This document shows, in pieces, positions 1-10,652 of a stretch of DNA of 64,000 bases. The notes under the pieces were generated by a model that did no database searches, was not told the DNA's origin, and saw only the letters and a program-made list of their open reading frames with translations. The first letter of the stretch is position 1. Each line of letters starts with the position of its first letter. Origin of the DNA: Blastocatellia bacterium (GTDB taxonomy: Bacteria > Acidobacteriota > Blastocatellia > Pyrinomonadales > Pyrinomonadaceae); assembly GCA_003168335.1 (NCBI GenBank), contig PMSM01000003.1, forward strand, positions 124,001-188,000, given 5' to 3'. A program made the position numbers and the translations under genes.

Positions 1-462
1 GACTTTGCTGAGCACCAGCAGGATGACGAAGACGACAAACAGCCCCAGCGCTACCAGCACAAAGCGGAGGCTGGGATCGTAGGAAGCTTCCTCAAACATA
101 GCGGTGGATACGTGGTGAATCTTTTCCACGCGCTTCACATTGTCTTCCAGCGCGCCGCGCGCGACATGGGAAGCGCGGTGCAAACCTTCCCTCGTTCGTT
201 CTCGCACGCCGTGGCGGGCACCGGGTTCATCCGGCTGGTCTGCTTTACTTGCGCTCGTTTCGGGATCTGCCGCAGTGGCGGCGAGTTCAACTGCAGTCGG
301 CGCCGATTGAGGCACGGTGGTCTTTGAGACTTCGGCCGCGGCCGGTTGTCTCGCCTCGGGCGCAGTGTTCGCCAGCGGTTTGCCGCACTCAGGACAGAAC
401 ATTGCCGGTCCGCGAATAGCCGCGCCGCACGACGAACAAGGATGTAAGATTTCAGGTTGCAT
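1..462 (-). CDS. Zinc-ribbon protein with C-terminal transmembrane helix (3' end truncated by window edge)
   Basis: Not in the ORF track. The minus frame from ATG at 462 is open to base 1: MQPEILHPCSSCGAAIRGPAMFCPECGKPLANTA...SLRFVLVALGLFVVFVILLVLSKV; two CxxC pairs and a C-terminal hydrophobic helix. Confidence 0.75.
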   Translation of the reverse strand, partial: MQPEILHPCSSCGAAIRGPAMFCPECGKPLANTAPEARQPAAAEVSKTTVPQSAPTAVELAATAADPETSASKADQPDEPGARHGVRERTREGLHRASHVARGALEDNVKRVEKIHHVSTAMFEEASYDPSLRFVLVALGLFVVFVILLVLSKV

Positions 463-581
463 AATGAATTTCGGAATTCGAATTTCGAATTTCGAATTGC
501 CGAACTGTTGATGTTAACCCGCCGCCGTTCGAGTCAAGAATGTGCTCAAATTCGCAATCCGAAATTCGCATTTCGAAATTC

Positions 582-1064
582 CTAGATCCGATGCATCGCA
601 TTGAACAGATCTTCGCGCTGAGCATAGATGTGCACGCCGAGTTTCTCGCCTTCCGCACGAAGATGGTCCTTCAGTTCAGCTACCGACAACCGCGCGCCGG
701 AGGTGTTGGCGATGATCACCATCGCAAACTTTCCCTGCACGACTGTTTGATTGATATCGACGATACTGCAACCCGCTTCGGCCAGAATCTGCGCCACGCC
801 GGCCACGATACCCGGATGATCCATGCCGAAAACTGAAATGACCAGGCGATCAGCTGAGCCTTCACCGGGGGCGGCGTCGCCAAAAGACGATGGGCCGGTG
901 GGGCTCGACATCCGATTTGAGCCCGCGCCATTTTTAGCCAGCGCCGGCTCGACTGATCGATAGATATCGGTGACCAGTTGTTCGACCGCAGTCTCGTCCG
1001 CGGACGAGCCCAGGCGCTCGTAGATTGCGCGAGTGATGCGGTAGATCAACTCTTCGTTAGCCAT
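582..1064 (-). CDS. ACT-domain protein in BMC locus
   Basis: DRLVISVFGMDHPGIVAGVAQILAEAGCSIVDINQTVVQGKFAMVIIAN matches the ACT fold pattern; N-terminal amphipathic helix ELIYRITRAIYERLG. Confidence 0.8.
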   Translation of the reverse strand: MANEELIYRITRAIYERLGSSADETAVEQLVTDIYRSVEPALAKNGAGSNRMSSPTGPSSFGDAAPGEGSADRLVISVFGMDHPGIVAGVAQILAEAGCSIVDINQTVVQGKFAMVIIANTSGARLSVAELKDHLRAEGEKLGVHIYAQREDLFNAMHRI

Positions 1065-1149
1065 GGAATTGATTGCGGATTTCGAATTGCGGACTGCGGA
1101 TTTAAGAACACCTCAAATTCGCAATCCGCATTCCGAAATTCGCAATTCC

Positions 1150-1479
1150 CTATTTCTGACCGTTATCGCTGCTCAGCCTGTGTGCGGCCTCGCGCAGCTC
1201 TTCTGAATTGCTATCGGTAAGATCAACCCGATCGACTATGCCGACCACCGCAGCTTCGATTGACATGTCCTGATTGCCAATAGCAGTACGCGCTGCCTTG
1301 CCAAACGCGCACATCACCGTCTCTCCCGGACCCGCGCCCAGACGATCGGCAACCACGATTACACTTTTCGTGGGTTCCTTATCCAGGTCGAACGGATGCA
1401 CAACCAGAAAACGGACACCCTCGAGATCGGGCGTCTTCTTGGTTGACCAAACAGTGCCGACGACTTTGCCTAAGAACAT
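1150..1479 (-). CDS. BMC vertex (pentamer) protein, EutN/CcmL family
   Basis: MFLGKVVGTVWSTKKTPDLEGVRFLVVHPFDL...VVADRLGAGPGETVMCAFGKAARTA is typical of EutN/CcmL. Confidence 0.92.
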   Translation of the reverse strand: MFLGKVVGTVWSTKKTPDLEGVRFLVVHPFDLDKEPTKSVIVVADRLGAGPGETVMCAFGKAARTAIGNQDMSIEAAVVGIVDRVDLTDSNSEELREAAHRLSSDNGQK

Positions 1480-1564
1480 GCAGAAACCATACTTAGTTCT
1501 TTGTACTTTGAGAAGAACCTAAGCGAGCGAAAGAACCAAGTACACAAAGCACCAGGTTCAAAGT

Positions 1565-3352
1565 TCAGATCTTTGCAAATACCTCTGCCGGATCGCCAAT
1601 GTCCCGGGCTGAAGGCGTGATAATGGTGCGCGGGCCGACGTAAATCTTCTCGCCTTTTTGAATCGCCCGCCGCACGTCGTCCTCGCTGACAAACTCGGCC
1701 ATTTTGCGGCCGTTTGATGCCGCACTCGCAGGCTCGCGTACAGATCCAGAGGCCCCGCGATTGCCGCCCGCGCTCGTCGAATAATCATTTCTCGAAGTGT
1801 TGGAAGTCGGCGCCGGGGGCGCGGCCTCCGGCTGTCGATTTGCCAGAAAGCGATCGACGATGGCGGCAATCTCCTGACGGCTTACCTTTGGAGCTGGAGT
1901 GTCAACACCGCGCGACGTGGGCGGCGCGGGGGTGGTGCTAACGGCTGCGGGTGACTGCGACATCCTTATGGCAGGTTGCGCGGCGACTGCTGGTCGCTTG
2001 CTCGGGACCGGGCGCGTTTCAAATGCGACCCGCTTAATATCCATCAGATGCAATGGCGAGACGTTGTCGGAAGTCACGTTACCGCCCCACGAACCACAAC
2101 CAAGCGTCATCGATGGTGGCAGCGCTGTCGAGAATCCAATCGCCCCGTGCGTGGTTGGCGTGTTGACGGTTACGCGCGACGCGGGCATTTCGGCGCCGTA
2201 GCGAACGGCCGCTTCACGCGAGCGAGTATGAATGCCCGCCGTGTGGCCCATGCCGCCATAATGCAGAACTTCGCTGCAGCGGGCCGCGCCGTGTTCGAGA
2301 CCGTCTGCGACATAGAACGCGAGAATCGGCGAGAGCTTTTCCATAGACAATGGATAATCGCGACCGACGCCGGCGACATCGGCCATCAGGCAACGTGTTC
2401 CCGCCGACACGCTGATGCCCGCCATGTTCGCGATCACCTCGACCGACTTGCCAACAATCGCCGGATTCAAACTTCTTTGCGGGGTGGTGACGATTCTGGC
2501 GAGTTGATCGGCTTCCGATTGACTAAGAAAGTAACCGCCCTGCAGCTTGAATTGTTCGCGCACGGCCATTTCAATCGACGTGTCAACCACGACTGCCTGC
2601 TCGGAAGCGCAGATGGTTCCGTTGTCAAAGCACTTGCCCGTCAGAATATCCTGCACGGCCTTGGGAACATCGGCCGACCGTTCGATGAAAACGGGAACAT
2701 TACCGGGGCCAACTCCGAATGCGGGTTTGCCTGATGAATAGGCCGCGCGCACCAGGCCGATGCCGCCGGTAGCGAGAATCACCGCGGTCATCTTGTGCTT
2801 CATCAGTGCTTCGGTGCCTTCGATGGTGGCGATCGTCATGCAACCGATGGCATCCGCAGGTAGCCCCGCTTTCACTCCCGCGTCGCGCATTACTTTGACG
2901 CTTTCGTTTATGCAGCGTGCGGCCGAAGGATGCGGGGAAAGGACGATCGCATTGCGCGATTTGATCGCGATCAAAATCTTGAAGATGGCGGTGGAAGTAG
3001 GATTGGTGGAGGGAATAATGCCGGCGACCACTCCGCGCGGACTGGCTATTTCAACTACATCTTTGGTTTCGGAAACAACGCCGACTGTGCGCAGGTTCTG
3101 GAAATAATTCCAGACGTCTTCGGCGGCAAAGCGGTTCTTTTCATGTTTGTCCGCCGGCACGCCATAACCGGTTTCTTCGACCGCCAGAGCTGCGATTCGC
3201 GGAGATTCGCGCAAAGCTGCTTTGGCCATCGCTTCACAGATGTGATCGATTTTCGCCTGATCAAAGCGAACCACCTCTGCCTGCGCGCGATGCGCGGCTT
3301 CGACCAGGTCGCGGGCCTGCTGGACGGAAATTAAATCTTTGTCGGCCGACAT
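1565..3352 (-). CDS. BMC-associated CoA-acylating aldehyde dehydrogenase (EutE/PduP-like) with long C-terminal extension
   Basis: ALDH fold with [38 protein letters not shown] and [14 protein letters not shown] (catalytic Cys). Start taken at MSADKDL (3352) rather than the track start 3385. Confidence 0.92.
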   Translation of the reverse strand: MSADKDLISVQQARDLVEAAHRAQAEVVRFDQAKIDHICEAMAKAALRESPRIAALAVEETGYGVPADKHEKNRFAAEDVWNYFQNLRTVGVVSETKDVVEIASPRGVVAGIIPSTNPTSTAIFKILIAIKSRNAIVLSPHPSAARCINESVKVMRDAGVKAGLPADAIGCMTIATIEGTEALMKHKMTAVILATGGIGLVRAAYSSGKPAFGVGPGNVPVFIERSADVPKAVQDILTGKCFDNGTICASEQAVVVDTSIEMAVREQFKLQGGYFLSQSEADQLARIVTTPQRSLNPAIVGKSVEVIANMAGISVSAGTRCLMADVAGVGRDYPLSMEKLSPILAFYVADGLEHGAARCSEVLHYGGMGHTAGIHTRSREAAVRYGAEMPASRVTVNTPTTHGAIGFSTALPPSMTLGCGSWGGNVTSDNVSPLHLMDIKRVAFETRPVPSKRPAVAAQPAIRMSQSPAAVSTTPAPPTSRGVDTPAPKVSRQEIAAIVDRFLANRQPEAAPPAPTSNTSRNDYSTSAGGNRGASGSVREPASAASNGRKMAEFVSEDDVRRAIQKGEKIYVGPRTIITPSARDIGDPAEVFAKI

Positions 3353-3476
3353 AACCAAACCCCAATGGCGATTGCCGATTGCCAATTTCCGATTTGAAAT
3401 TTCCTGACCGCGATTCCTGGCTAATCACTCGCGGCGCTCCAATCGGCAATCGGCAATCAAAAATCGGCAATTGACC

Positions 3477-3875
3477 CTACTTGGATCTTTCTCTGGTGCT
3501 TTCCCTGGCGGTCAACGAGCGGCCGGCTTCGCCCTGGCCCAACTGGCCGCGGGCTCCGCCCGGCAACTGCGATGTTTCGTCGGGGCTGAATCCGGTGCGG
3601 CCGCCGACCGGCAGGACGCGCTCGACTTCGGCATGTGGGCGCGGGATAACGTGCACGCTGATCAATTCGCCTACCCGACGTGCGGCGGCGGCGCCGGCGT
3701 CCGTTGCCGCCTTCACTGCGCCAACGTCTCCACGCACAAACACCGTCACATATCCGGCGCCGATATATTCCTTCCCCAACAGTTGCACGTTGGCTGCTTT
3801 GACCATTGCATCGGCAGCCTCGACAGCGCCGACAAAGCCTTTGGTCTCGATCATTCCGAGTGCTTCAAGAGACAT
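3477..3875 (-). CDS. BMC shell hexamer protein (BMC-H, PduA/EutM/CcmK family)
   Basis: [61 protein letters not shown]. Confidence 0.95.
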   Translation of the reverse strand: MSLEALGMIETKGFVGAVEAADAMVKAANVQLLGKEYIGAGYVTVFVRGDVGAVKAATDAGAAAARRVGELISVHVIPRPHAEVERVLPVGGRTGFSPDETSQLPGGARGQLGQGEAGRSLTARESTRERSK

Positions 3876-4153
3876 CTCCGTCAGTCCTCACTTTTCAAGA
3901 TTGTAGAAGTTAAAAACAAAGCAGATTGGTTTCTGTGAACGACTCAAGCTACCACCCTGAGCGATAAGAATCAAGAGAGGTCAAACTCTAAATCAATAAA
4001 GTTTGACAACGTTTGCAAGCGGGCGTTATAGTGCGGCCAAAGAACAGCTTGAGGGTGTCTGCGAGGTTTAGTGGGGAGGGCACTGGTTCATTTGACGGGG
4101 CTGTTCGTTACCTTCGCAAAGATCAGCATCGTCTGAGGCCGGCTCAACTTAAA

Positions 4154-4657
4154 ATGGCGGAAAGCATCGGAGAAAAACTGCGACTCGCACGCGAGACGCG
4201 AGGGATTGCTCTACGCGAGATCTCAGACCAGACGCGTATCTCGATGCGGTATCTGGAAGCGATCGAGACGGATGATTACAAGCGACTGCCCGGCGGCATT
4301 TTTAATCGCAGCTTCATCCGCGCGTATGCGAAGTCGATCGGCTATGACGAGCAGCAAGCGATTGATGAATACGGTCGCACCATGCGTGAACGCGGCGAAC
4401 CGGAAGAGGACTCAACCAAGCCGTACAAGTCGCTGGTCTACTCTAATGATTTCGGCAGTCACAACCGCTCGCCGCTCATGACATTTGTGCTGGCCCTGGT
4501 CATACTTGCCGTGCTCTCGCTCTGTGTTTGGGCCGGCCTTCATTTTTATCAGCGAATGCCAAAAGCGCGTCCGGGCACGAAACCCAGCATTAATTCGCTG
4601 ATTAACATTCCCGGCAGTCATCAGACAAAAGAGGGCGAGCACGAATTCACTGTGTAG
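4154..4657 (+). CDS. RodZ-like HTH membrane protein
   Basis: MAESIGEKLRLARETRGIALREISDQTRISMRYLEAIE...LPGGIFNRSFIRAYAKSIGYD then one TM helix; start at internal ATG 4154. Confidence 0.8.
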   Translation: MAESIGEKLRLARETRGIALREISDQTRISMRYLEAIETDDYKRLPGGIFNRSFIRAYAKSIGYDEQQAIDEYGRTMRERGEPEEDSTKPYKSLVYSNDFGSHNRSPLMTFVLALVILAVLSLCVWAGLHFYQRMPKARPGTKPSINSLINIPGSHQTKEGEHEFTV

Positions 4658-4837
4658 TAGCGGCCATAAGAATGACGCTGCGCGGCTCCGCAGTGTGCCG
4701 GAGCCTGCGTCGTTTAGTGATTCACCGCTTCCCGCCGTTAGCGAATTTTTCCGAAGCCGCCCGCCGCGAACTGCGGGCATTTTCTTTTTGCGTTAGAGTT
4801 AGGCAAAGCAAAATCCAGGGAGTAACGTTGGAAAGTC

Positions 4838-6304
4838 ATGATAACTGAGAAGCTGCCAGAGGGACTTACTTTCGATGATGTGTTGTTGGTGCCGGCGCGT
4901 TCAGATGTGCTGCCGACGGAAACCGACAGCTCGACCCAATTCACGCGTGGCATTCGCTTGCAGATTCCGCTCTGCTCGGCGGCCATGGATACGGTAACCG
5001 AAGCGTCGCTGGCAATTGCCATCGCCCAGCAAGGCGGCATCGGTGTCGTGCACAAGAACCTGACCATCGAGCGTCAGGCAGAAGAAGTTGACAAGGTAAA
5101 GCGTTCCGAATCCGGCATGATCGTGGATCCGGTGACGATCTGGCAGGACCGGCCGGTGCGCGAAGCGCTCGACGTGATGCAACGCTATCACATCAGTGGG
5201 GTACCCGTAGTCGATGAAGACGGACATTTAGTTGGCATTATTACTAATCGTGATCTGCGTTTCGAAGAGCGCTTTGACATACCCGTCTCTGAAGTGATGA
5301 CCAAGCAGCCGCTGGTAACCGTTTCGGTGGGGACCACGCTGGATCAGGCCAAGCAGGTGCTGCAAAAGCATCGCATCGAAAAGCTCCTGGTAATCGATGA
5401 AGACAAGCATCTGAAGGGCTTGATCACGGTCAAAGATATTCAGAAAGCGATCAAGTATCCAACTGCCGCGAAAGATGACCTCGGTCGACTGCGGGTGGCC
5501 GCGGCGATTGGGGCCACCGGAGACTTCAGAGCCCGCGCGGATGCTTTGGTTAAGGCCCGCGTCGATTGTCTGGTAATCGATACGGCGCATGGTCATTCTT
5601 TGCGGGTCATCGAAGCCGTGCGTGAGATCAAGCGGCGCCATCCCGACACCCAACTGATTGCGGGCAACGTCGGCACCGGCGATGGCGCTCGCGAATTGAT
5701 CGATGCCGGCGTTGACGCTGTAAAAGTCGGCATCGGCCCGGGATCGATTTGCACCACGCGCGTCGTAACCGGAGCCGGCGTGCCGCAAATCTCGGCGATT
5801 CAATCCTGTGTCGAGGCAGCGCGCGGCACCGGCGTCCCGATTATTTCCGATGGCGGCGTAAAGTTTTCCGGCGACATGGCCAAAGCGATCGCGGCCGGCG
5901 CCGACGTGGTGATGGTCGGATCGCTGTTCGCCGGGACGGAAGAAGCGCCCGGCGAAGTCATTCTTTATCAGGGCCGCAGCTTCAAGATGTATCGCGGCAT
6001 GGGTTCGATTGGCGCGATGCGGGAAGGTTCGCGCGACCGTTATTCGCAGGAGCAAATCGAAGTCGAGTCGAAGCTCGTTCCGGAAGGTATCGAAGGCCGG
6101 GTGCCTTATCGGGGGACGTTGGCCGAAATGGTGACGCAACTTGTCGGCGGCTTACGTTCCGGCATGGGCTATACCGGTTGTCGCACGATTAAGGAGTTTC
6201 AGGAGAAGACGCGCTTCTTACGCGTCACGCCCGCGGGTTTGCGAGAGTCGCACGTCCACGATGTCGTGATCACAAAGGAAGCACCGAATTATCGGTTGGA
6301 ATAA
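4838..6304 (+). CDS. guaB: IMP dehydrogenase
   Basis: Full-length with CBS domains and [20 protein letters not shown] catalytic loop. Confidence 0.98.
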   Translation: MITEKLPEGLTFDDVLLVPARSDVLPTETDSSTQFTRGIRLQIPLCSAAMDTVTEASLAIAIAQQGGIGVVHKNLTIERQAEEVDKVKRSESGMIVDPVTIWQDRPVREALDVMQRYHISGVPVVDEDGHLVGIITNRDLRFEERFDIPVSEVMTKQPLVTVSVGTTLDQAKQVLQKHRIEKLLVIDEDKHLKGLITVKDIQKAIKYPTAAKDDLGRLRVAAAIGATGDFRARADALVKARVDCLVIDTAHGHSLRVIEAVREIKRRHPDTQLIAGNVGTGDGARELIDAGVDAVKVGIGPGSICTTRVVTGAGVPQISAIQSCVEAARGTGVPIISDGGVKFSGDMAKAIAAGADVVMVGSLFAGTEEAPGEVILYQGRSFKMYRGMGSIGAMREGSRDRYSQEQIEVESKLVPEGIEGRVPYRGTLAEMVTQLVGGLRSGMGYTGCRTIKEFQEKTRFLRVTPAGLRESHVHDVVITKEAPNYRLE

Positions 6305-6312
6305 CTGGAAGA

Positions 6313-6434
6313 GGGTTAGACAGGATTAACAAGATTTACAGGATGGGAAGAAGGGAATCTAAAAGAACTTCACACAAAGAGAAGGAGCTCTTGTTTTCCC
6401 AATCTTGTTCATCCTGTAAATCCTGCCTAACTCT
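6313..6434. repeat. Inverted repeat between convergent genes (possible bidirectional terminator)
   Basis: GTTAGACAGGATTAACAAGATTTACAGGATGGGAA ... CCCAATCTTGTTCATCCTGTAAATCCTGCCTAAC. Confidence 0.7.
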
Positions 6435-6437
6435 AAA

Positions 6438-6962
6438 TCACCGCATCTCCAACAGCACATCAGTCAAACGATTGACGACTTCCAGCAGCGAGCGTCCCGC
6501 TTGATCAAAATGACCGCTGGCCGCCTGGTCTTCGGCGGTCGCCGCGCCGGATGCCGACCCCGCCAGCTTGAGATAATAATCAAGGAGCCCCGGTGTGCCG
6601 CGAAAATAAATCTCCAGTTGGTCCAGGCCCTCGCGCACGTTTCGCAAACTAGTCTTTACGGTCGCTTTGTTCTGTTCGTTCTGTTGCAGAGCCGTAGGCG
6701 AGGCTTCGTTCTTCCGCGCGGCTTCGTCCACCTGTTCAATCCCTTTCGCCACGCCGCCGAGCAGATAGACAAACCTGGTCAGGTTCTTAATCTGATCCGC
6801 TACTTTCGTTGCGCCGGTTGTTTTCGCCTCCGCGCTGGCTTGCTGTGCGGAAGGTTTGGCGGACTGCGTTCCGCGCCTGGTGGTGCGCGAACGTGTCTGG
6901 GCCGGCGAAGTAACCGGCAGAATTAATAAACAGGCGAAAGCCATAATCACAATACGATTCAT
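6438..6962 (-). CDS. Secreted hypothetical protein
   Basis: Signal peptide MNRIVIMAFACLLILPVTSPAQT; start at CAT 6960-6962 is preferred over the longer track ORF that overlaps lipB. Confidence 0.6.
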   Translation of the reverse strand: MNRIVIMAFACLLILPVTSPAQTRSRTTRRGTQSAKPSAQQASAEAKTTGATKVADQIKNLTRFVYLLGGVAKGIEQVDEAARKNEASPTALQQNEQNKATVKTSLRNVREGLDQLEIYFRGTPGLLDYYLKLAGSASGAATAEDQAASGHFDQAGRSLLEVVNRLTDVLLEMR

Positions 6963-7026
6963 AAGACTCCTCCGTGTCGTCACCTCATCGGCATGCTGGT
7001 ACAATTCGGATTCTACTATTGCAGTC

Positions 7027-7698
7027 ATGCGAAAGCGAACGCTGAAAGTCGAACGATTGGGCCGCGTCGAATACGGCGCGGCGCTCGAGCTGCAAAAGCA
7101 AACCGAGCGCGCGGTTTTGACGAGCGCCCAGCCCGACACGTTGCTTTTGCTCGAACATCCACACACGCTGACGCGCGGCCGCCTTGCCGCTGAAGGCGGA
7201 ATCGTTGCGCCCGATAAAGTCTTACGAGAACGCGGCGTGACGGTCTTTGAAACCAATCGCGGCGGAAAGTTGACCTATCACGGGCTGGGCCAGATAGTTG
7301 GCTACCCGATCATCAATTTGAGCCCGGATCGCCAGGACGTGCATCGCTTCGTGCGCGATCTGGAAGAGGTCCTGATTCGCACGATGAACGATTTTGGTAT
7401 CGCTGCGTTTCGGATCGAAGGTCTGACCGGCGTGCACACGCCGGCCGGTAAAGTTGCGGCCATCGGCGTGCACATCGCACGCTGGGTGACGACGCACGGA
7501 TTCGCGCTGAACGTGAATACCGATCTCAGCTACTTTAGTTTGATTATCGCCTGTGAAGGCGAGCCGGTGACTTCGATGAAAGAAGTGTTGGGCCGCGAAG
7601 TTGAAATGAGTGCGGTCGAAGATCGCCTCATCGAGAACTTCGCGGACGTGTTCGAAATGGAAGTTGAGGATAGTGCCGTTGGCGCTGGGCGACATTGA
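7027..7698 (+). CDS. lipB: Lipoyl(octanoyl) transferase
   Basis: LLLLEHPHTLTRGR, RGGKLTYHGLGQIVGYPIINL, KVAAIGVHIARWVTTHGFALNVNTDLSYF; start ATG 7027. Confidence 0.95.
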   Translation: MRKRTLKVERLGRVEYGAALELQKQTERAVLTSAQPDTLLLLEHPHTLTRGRLAAEGGIVAPDKVLRERGVTVFETNRGGKLTYHGLGQIVGYPIINLSPDRQDVHRFVRDLEEVLIRTMNDFGIAAFRIEGLTGVHTPAGKVAAIGVHIARWVTTHGFALNVNTDLSYFSLIIACEGEPVTSMKEVLGREVEMSAVEDRLIENFADVFEMEVEDSAVGAGRH

Positions 7699-7714
7699 AT
7701 GGCTCCGAAGTAAC

Positions 7715-7885
7715 AAAGTGCAAAGGCGGCTCTGCCGCACGATATGCGGAAAGGCTTTGCCTTCCGTCAGGCTGTGCCAAAGATTTCGGAGGCTGCGCCT
7801 CGAAAAAACAGCGCTGAGGCATAGCCTCAAACTAAGAAAGAGTTCAGGTTGGAAAGGCAGAGCCTTTCCGCACATCAGGTGGCTA
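7715..7885. repeat. Intergenic palindromic repeat cluster
   Basis: GCGGAAAGGCTTTGCCTTCCG and GGAAAGGCAGAGCCTTTCCGCAC in inverted arrangement, plus GGCGGCTCTGCCGC and GTGGCTAAGCCAC. Confidence 0.65.
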
Positions 7886-7904
7886 AGCCACGGACTGGTT
7901 TCTA

Positions 7905-8870
7905 ATGCTGACAATCGAACTCATCAAGGAAGCGCAAGCGCGGGTCGCCGGGCGTATTCACCGCACGCCCGTCATGACTTCGCGATCATTCAACCAGGTA
8001 GCCGGCCGCGAAGTCTTTTTCAAATGCGAAAACCTGCAACGTGCCGGCGCCTTCAAGATTCGCGGCGCCACAAATCGGATTCTGGCGCTGACCGATGATG
8101 AAAAAAAGCGCGGCGTGATTGCAGTCTCTTCCGGTAATCATGCGCAGGCGGTCGCGTTGGCCTCGCGCGAAGCCGGCATTCGCTCAGTCGTTGCGATTCC
8201 GGCTGACGCGCCCAAAGCCAAGGTCGAGGCCACGCGCAACTATGGCGCGGACATTCGCTTCTTCGATCGCCAGAAGGATGATCGCGACGCCTTCGGCCGC
8301 GAGATCGCCGCACGCGAAGGCCTGGTAATGGTGCCCGCCTACGATGATTACTTAATCATGGCCGGTCAGGGTACTTGCGGGTTGGAATTTCTTGCAGAAG
8401 TCCCGGACCTTGATTGCCTCCTGACGCCTTGCAGCGGTGGTGGGTTGTTTGCCGGAGTGAGCACGGCGGCAAAATCGATCAAGCCGTCGATCCATTGCTT
8501 TGCGGTCGAACCGGAAACGGCGAACGACACTCAACAATCGATCCAGCAGGGCGAGCGGGTCGCGATTCCACCACCACCGACAATTGCCGATGGCTTGCGC
8601 GTGCAAACACCGGGCGCGCTCACTTTTCCGATCACGCAGGCGAACGCAGACGATGTCTTAACCGTGACCGACGAAGAGATTACTAACGCGATGCGGTTCA
8701 TGTTGTTCCGCATGAAACTACTCGTCGAGCCTTCGGGTGCGGCGGCGGCGGCGGCGGTGTTTTGCCGAAAATTGCCTGACGACATGAAGCGAGTCGGAGT
8801 GGTCCTGTCGGGTGGCAACATTGACGCCGATGTGTTGGCGCAACTGCTGACCGAGGGAGGAGCGGCCTAA
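7905..8870 (+). CDS. Threonine ammonia-lyase / serine racemase-like PLP enzyme
   Basis: KCENLQRAGAFKIRGATN (PLP Lys), SSGNHAQAVA, TPCSGGGLFAG. Confidence 0.9.
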   Translation: MLTIELIKEAQARVAGRIHRTPVMTSRSFNQVAGREVFFKCENLQRAGAFKIRGATNRILALTDDEKKRGVIAVSSGNHAQAVALASREAGIRSVVAIPADAPKAKVEATRNYGADIRFFDRQKDDRDAFGREIAAREGLVMVPAYDDYLIMAGQGTCGLEFLAEVPDLDCLLTPCSGGGLFAGVSTAAKSIKPSIHCFAVEPETANDTQQSIQQGERVAIPPPPTIADGLRVQTPGALTFPITQANADDVLTVTDEEITNAMRFMLFRMKLLVEPSGAAAAAAVFCRKLPDDMKRVGVVLSGGNIDADVLAQLLTEGGAA

Positions 8871-9097
8871 TGGCCCAATCGATCTTACTTGATATCCCGC
8901 CAGACCCGAGAGGTATCGGAAGTTTACTTGCTGTGGTCCTTTTGGTGGTTGGCTTTATCGCTCTACTAGCCGTTGGACTTGTCTTGTTCCTCTGGTATCG
9001 CAAGCGCAGCCTGCGCGGCGTTGAAATGATCCGTCCGGATGATTCGTCAGCCGGCACCGACTGGCACGCTCAACCCAACAATCCAAACCAACCATAA
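8870..9097 (+). CDS. Small membrane protein
   Basis: Start overlaps the previous stop (TAATG); one TM helix. Confidence 0.6.
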   Translation: MAQSILLDIPPDPRGIGSLLAVVLLVVGFIALLAVGLVLFLWYRKRSLRGVEMIRPDDSSAGTDWHAQPNNPNQP

Positions 9098-9465
9098 GCA
9101 TTCAAGACTTCGCCGCCGAGAAACGAGGCAAGATTAGCGAGCACGATCGCGCCAAAGTCACGCCACATCGAAGCCTTGCCTATTTGCTCGCGGTCGCCAT
9201 AAGCCAGCCAGAACAAAATACATTCAGCGACGGGCGCGAACGTTTCAGCCACCACCAGATACTTTGCCCGTGAGACGTTGGCGAGTGCCAGCGGCAAAAC
9301 GAGCACGACGATTGGGTACGTGCAGGCGGTCAACCAGATGCCGGCGAACAGTCTGTGCTTGATCGGATGGCGTTTTGAGAGACCGATTAGAAGGACCGGC
9401 GTCTCGATCAGAATTGAAAGAAAGTAGCCGAGGGGAAAGAAGTGCCAGAGTTCAGTTGGAGACAT
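9070..9465 (-). CDS. Multi-pass membrane protein
   Basis: Several hydrophobic helices; no family recognised. Confidence 0.6.
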   Translation of the reverse strand: MSPTELWHFFPLGYFLSILIETPVLLIGLSKRHPIKHRLFAGIWLTACTYPIVVLVLPLALANVSRAKYLVVAETFAPVAECILFWLAYGDREQIGKASMWRDFGAIVLANLASFLGGEVLNAYGWFGLLG

Positions 9466-9547
9466 TTCTTAGAGTTTGCCGCAGTGGCGGCGCTTTGGGA
9501 TTCATTTTGCGACACTGACCACTAAGGCCCCGTCGCTCCTCTGGGGT

Positions 9548-10594
9548 TCACAGCATCCGCAGCAGAAACGGCGCCTCGGCCAACACATGGGCCATCGCCA
9601 CCGCAAAATAAACATCGCGCGTAGCAGCGTAGTTAACTGAAAAACCCATCCATAGAATCGCGACGACAAACAAGCTGCAAACGAGAATCGCGCCGATCAG
9701 TTTTGGAAATCCGCGCGGATGGCGAGCCAGCGGAATAGTCTTTACGTTCCACACCGCGCCGGTCGCGCCGATGAGCGGTAAAGCGATTATCCACACGCCA
9801 TAGTGAAGCATCTCCAGAAACACATGCACTGACACCAGCATGTGGCTTGAAACACTCGGGAGCAGATCCGCGCCGGCGTGTTGAGTGATGCGCCAGAACA
9901 ATCCGTTGTCATCCACGAGCGACGAGGCGCGTCCCAGTTGCCAGATCATTCCGACTATCAGCAACGGCAGCAGGATCAGACAACGATGATAGGTGCGCAG
10001 CCACTCTGGTCGATTGCGGCGCAGATGCCGATCCAGAAACCACAGTGCGACGAGCGGGTGGGCATAGACAATAGCCAGACTGAAAAGCTGTGGCGCCATC
10101 CAGTTCACAGCGCACAACAGAAACACGATTGGCAGCACCCAGAACCAGTCGCGTTGCGAGTTCTGCTTGCCTCGCAAAATCACCAGCGCGCCCACCCACA
10201 GCAGTAGCAGTGTGTTCCAGGTCGCGATCGCATCGGGCCAATTCGCGCCCGACCAAACATTCGCGTAGTAAAGCGCCGGCATCGCAAGGTAGGCGAGGGT
10301 GAGCAGGAAGATGCCCGCGAAGGCGACTGCAAAGAAATTGCGAGAGCGGCCAAAGCGCGCGGGCAGACGCATTAAGAAGTAACGCAACTCGAACCAGTTG
10401 TGCGGACCAGCGAAGAGAAACACGGTGACGATCGAAACCTGCAGCGGCAGCCAACTCGCGAGCGCCGCCGACAAGCCGGCACTCGCGACCAGCATGACTG
10501 CGAATATTTTCGCCGACACGCCGGTGCGGTTTGCTGGCCGGGCGCTGGGCCACGCGGCTAATGAAATGTTGGCGGCTCGTTCCAAGTTACTCAC
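9548..10594 (-). CDS. Polytopic membrane protein
   Basis: Long ORF with about 9-10 hydrophobic segments. Confidence 0.7.
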   Translation of the reverse strand: MSNLERAANISLAAWPSARPANRTGVSAKIFAVMLVASAGLSAALASWLPLQVSIVTVFLFAGPHNWFELRYFLMRLPARFGRSRNFFAVAFAGIFLLTLAYLAMPALYYANVWSGANWPDAIATWNTLLLLWVGALVILRGKQNSQRDWFWVLPIVFLLCAVNWMAPQLFSLAIVYAHPLVALWFLDRHLRRNRPEWLRTYHRCLILLPLLIVGMIWQLGRASSLVDDNGLFWRITQHAGADLLPSVSSHMLVSVHVFLEMLHYGVWIIALPLIGATGAVWNVKTIPLARHPRGFPKLIGAILVCSLFVVAILWMGFSVNYAATRDVYFAVAMAHVLAEAPFLLRML

Positions 10595-10652
10595 CGGGTG
10601 CCGGCATCCTGCCGGTAGAAAGTATCCGCTCGCTACCGCGACGGTGCCGGCG

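Noticed and set aside
5228-6139. Long minus-strand ORF opposite guaB (303 aa)
   Set aside because: Antisense shadow of a confidently identified guaB; composition shows no domain and it is explained by high-GC codon bias.
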